A stretch of 36,603 nt of DNA from the NCBI GenBank assembly GCA_903865895.1, contig CAIPLM010000364.1, positions 1-36,603 on the forward strand, written 5' to 3'. Made by a program: the position numbers and the translations under genes. The stretch comes from an uncultured Rhodospirillales bacterium. GTDB taxonomy: Bacteria > Pseudomonadota > Alphaproteobacteria > Acetobacterales > Acetobacteraceae. Of the stretch, positions 35,128 through 36,603 are shown piece by piece (the stretch's first letter is position 1; every line of letters begins with the position of its first letter). The notes under the pieces were generated by a model, which saw nothing but the letters and a program-made list of their open reading frames with translations, had not been told where the DNA came from and ran no database searches.

Positions 35128-35886
35128 CTACAGCCAGTAGCGCCCGGCGATATCCTCGAAACTGTCGAAAAACGACACCGGTGTGATACCGAGTCGCGCC
35201 ATATAGGCCTCGTGATCAGCCGGCCCGGTGTCGCGCATGCTTTCCACCGCATCGCCATAGAGTTCCGACAACACGTTTGATTGCGGGTTCAGGCCGGTGA
35301 CCAGAACTAGGCCGGTCGGCGGCACCGCATATCCGGCGATGCGCAATTCCGGACGAAATTCTTGAAGGATCGCCACCATCTTCCACACATCTCCCGCCCA
35401 CCAACCGGAGGGGGCCTCGGAATAGGGAGCGAGGCTGAGATCCGACTGCGCGCGGCGGGCGACGAAGCTGTCGTTCGGAATGCAGTCATGCAGCGCGATC
35501 ACGCTGTTGGGCCGGCAATGACGCTCGACATTGATGAAATCGCGCAGCAGGAACTCGTAGAGATGCATGCCATCGAGGAAGGCGAAGTCCACCGGGCGGC
35601 CGAGGATCGCGGCGGGATCGCGCTCGGCGAAGAAGCTGTCGCTGGTCTGCTGGTATAAATGGCAGGCCGACTTGACGCCGACGACCTCCATCCGCAAATC
35701 GAAATTCGGGTCGATGGCGATGGCTTCGCAAGCGGCCTGGGCGAGCGATCCGCCGTCGCGGGTACCGATCTCGAGATAGGTCTTCGGCTTCAAAACGGCG
35801 TGGAGGCGCTGGAGAATGTAATAATAGTCGGGCCCATCAAACAACGGGCGCTGCCAGAAACCGTCAGGCGCTAAAGGCTTTTCCAT
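35128..35886 (-). CDS. Class I SAM-dependent methyltransferase (Methyltransf_24-like)
   Basis: The 252-residue protein has a motif-I-like TYLEIGTRDGGSLAQAA at about 36-52, then AIDPNF, VDFAFLDGMHLYEFLLRDF and SVIALHDCIPNDSF. This resembles the small-molecule or glycan-modifying methyltransferases of the Methyltransf_24 type, in which the LDGxH motif often binds a metal. The substrate is unknown. The ATG at 35886 (MEKPLAPDGFWQRPLFDGPD) is preferred over the longer reading to 35967, which is basic and unlike the family; the ribosome binding site is weak. Its stop converges on ftsB with a four-base gap. It interrupts the common ftsB-pdhA neighbourhood and is probably a later insertion. Confidence 0.78.
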   Translation of the reverse strand: MEKPLAPDGFWQRPLFDGPDYYYILQRLHAVLKPKTYLEIGTRDGGSLAQAACEAIAIDPNFDLRMEVVGVKSACHLYQQTSDSFFAERDPAAILGRPVDFAFLDGMHLYEFLLRDFINVERHCRPNSVIALHDCIPNDSFVARRAQSDLSLAPYSEAPSGWWAGDVWKMVAILQEFRPELRIAGYAVPPTGLVLVTGLNPQSNVLSELYGDAVESMRDTGPADHEAYMARLGITPVSFFDSFEDIAGRYWL

Positions 35887-36208
35887 GGTGGTATTGCGAT
35901 CCCGTGCTATCGCTCGATCATGCCCAGTTTGACGCCGGGGTGGCAAGCTTGGCTTACGCAGCGGCAATCTCGATGCGAAATCACAGGGGATGGCGACATA
36001 ATGTGTCGTGGATCATCCTATACGCGCAACCGCACGCGGCACGCCCGACACCCGAATCCGCATCTGACAACGACTTAACCGTGTTTCGGTTAATATGCTC
36101 TATTGCATTGCACAATAACCCTTTTTCCCGCTTCCATGCTTGCAGCGGGGCCACCCCGCCGCTAACTCTGCGCCAGTATGGCGGATATCCCCGGCAGGAG
36201 GCGGCTTC
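35887..36208. promoter_or_regulatory. Intergenic region upstream of pdhA with an inverted repeat
   Basis: This 322-base gap separates the divergent methyltransferase and pdhA genes. Open frames on both strands here lack coding character. It contains a perfect inverted repeat TTAACCG-TGTTT-CGGTTAA at 36075-36093 and, just downstream, TATTG/CAATA arms at 36101-36117, in an AT-richer stretch. These lie about 100-130 bases before the pdhA start and are candidate operators. No confident -35/-10 pair was assigned. Confidence 0.45.
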
Positions 36209-36603
36209 ATGGCGCAGGCGGCGGACAGCAGGAAACGCGGCAAGGGTAAGCTTGCCAATGAGCCCGAGGGCCTCGATCGCGACCATTTGTTGCGCGCCTA
36301 TCGCGACATGTTGCTCATCCGCCGCTTCGAGGAGAAGGCCGGGCAGCTCTACGGCATGGGTCTGATCGGCGGGTTCTGCCACCTCTATATCGGCCAGGAG
36401 GCCGTGGTGGTCGGCATCCAGATGGCGCTCGGCGAGGGTGACCAGGTGATCACCTCCTACCGCGACCACGGCCACATGCTCGCCACCGGAATGGAGGCGC
36501 GCGGCGTGATGGCGGAGTTGACCGGGCGCGAGGGTGGCTATTCGCGCGGCAAGGGCGGCTCCATGCACATGTTCAGCAAGGAGAAGAACTTCTTCGGCGG
36601 CCA
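36209..36603 (+). CDS. pdhA: Pyruvate dehydrogenase E1 component, alpha subunit, 5' part
   Basis: PdhA binds thiamine diphosphate with PdhB and decarboxylates pyruvate in the pyruvate dehydrogenase complex. The visible 131 residues run off the right edge. They include a basic N-terminal tail (AQAADSRKRGKGKLANEPEG), LLRAYRDMLLIRRFEEKAGQ, LYGMGLIGGFCHLYIGQEAV and VITSYRDHGHMLATGM, with YSRGKGGSMHMFS near the end, all classical for alphaproteobacterial PdhA. The ATG at 36209 is backed by AGGAGG seven bases upstream. The GDG thiamine-binding motif lies beyond the window. The gene probably starts a pdhA-pdhB-pdhC operon. Confidence 0.95.
   Translation, partial: MAQAADSRKRGKGKLANEPEGLDRDHLLRAYRDMLLIRRFEEKAGQLYGMGLIGGFCHLYIGQEAVVVGIQMALGEGDQVITSYRDHGHMLATGMEARGVMAELTGREGGYSRGKGGSMHMFSKEKNFFGG

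Noticed and set aside
35904-36568. Open frames on both strands across the pdhA upstream region.
   Set aside because: The plus frame crosses the pdhA start in a different frame and the minus frame is antisense to pdhA; neither has a ribosome binding site or family motif.

Overview
The window is about 36.6 kb of high-GC DNA from an alphaproteobacterium, most likely Rhodospirillales/Acetobacteraceae. The pointers are the style of the AccB, KorAB, PdhA and FtsB proteins, a Hint-domain beta-helical surface protein of a kind common in that family, and ftsB lying close to pdhA. Genes are dense and mostly in tight, overlapping operons. No tRNA, rRNA, CRISPR array, insertion sequence or integrase was seen.

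Layout. 1-1353: a truncated alpha/beta hydrolase-domain protein (minus) and a DMT-family exporter (plus). 1351-1457: a composite palindromic repeat that doubles as a terminator. 1460-6833 (minus): one apparent operon aroQ-accB-accC-boxC-boxB, which joins shikimate and acetyl-CoA carboxylase genes to two enzymes of aerobic benzoyl-CoA degradation. 6942-7948: thiS-thiG for the thiazole half of thiamine. 7941-9557 (minus): a decaying stretch with an AtzG-like small protein, an amidase that lost its catalytic centre, and a frameshifted CbpM-like regulator fused to it. 9592-11130: an orphan peptide-type ABC substrate-binding protein. 11239-13527 (minus): a defence-like module, BrnT/BrnA toxin-antitoxin followed by a methyltransferase-HNH nuclease fusion. 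13559-18257 (minus): a three-gene 2-oxoacid oxidoreductase operon (FAD/ferredoxin subunit, KorA, KorB). 18430-20515 (plus): a secreted endonuclease/exonuclease/phosphatase-family protein and an MFS transporter. 20529-24899 (minus): Hint-domain beta-helix protein, small membrane protein, secreted hydrolase. 25019-26868 (plus): PPK2 polyphosphate kinase and an ornithine cyclodeaminase-like enzyme. 26849-34640 (minus): a six-gene run of MBOAT, AlgJ-like SGNH protein, SxxK hydrolase, amidase, TauD-like dioxygenase and DHA2 exporter. 34794-36603: ftsB (plus), a methyltransferase gene facing it, and the 5' part of pdhA (plus).

How the genes may work together. BoxB and BoxC perform ring epoxidation and ring cleavage of benzoyl-CoA. 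The nearby KorAB plus FAD/ferredoxin subunit resembles the 2-oxoglutarate:NADP+ oxidoreductase known from aromatic degraders, so the two loci may cooperate in aromatic metabolism. BoxA (reductase), BoxD and benzoate-CoA ligase are not in the window. The MBOAT/SGNH pair predicts O-acylation of an exported polymer or metabolite, and the four hydrolytic or oxidative genes downstream could modify or export the same compound; that link is inference.

Best candidates for something undescribed: the methyltransferase-HNH fusion beside BrnTA (11239-13527), the six-gene MBOAT/hydrolase/dioxygenase run, the box genes built into a housekeeping acc operon, and the Hint-domain protein with an internal AT-rich module.
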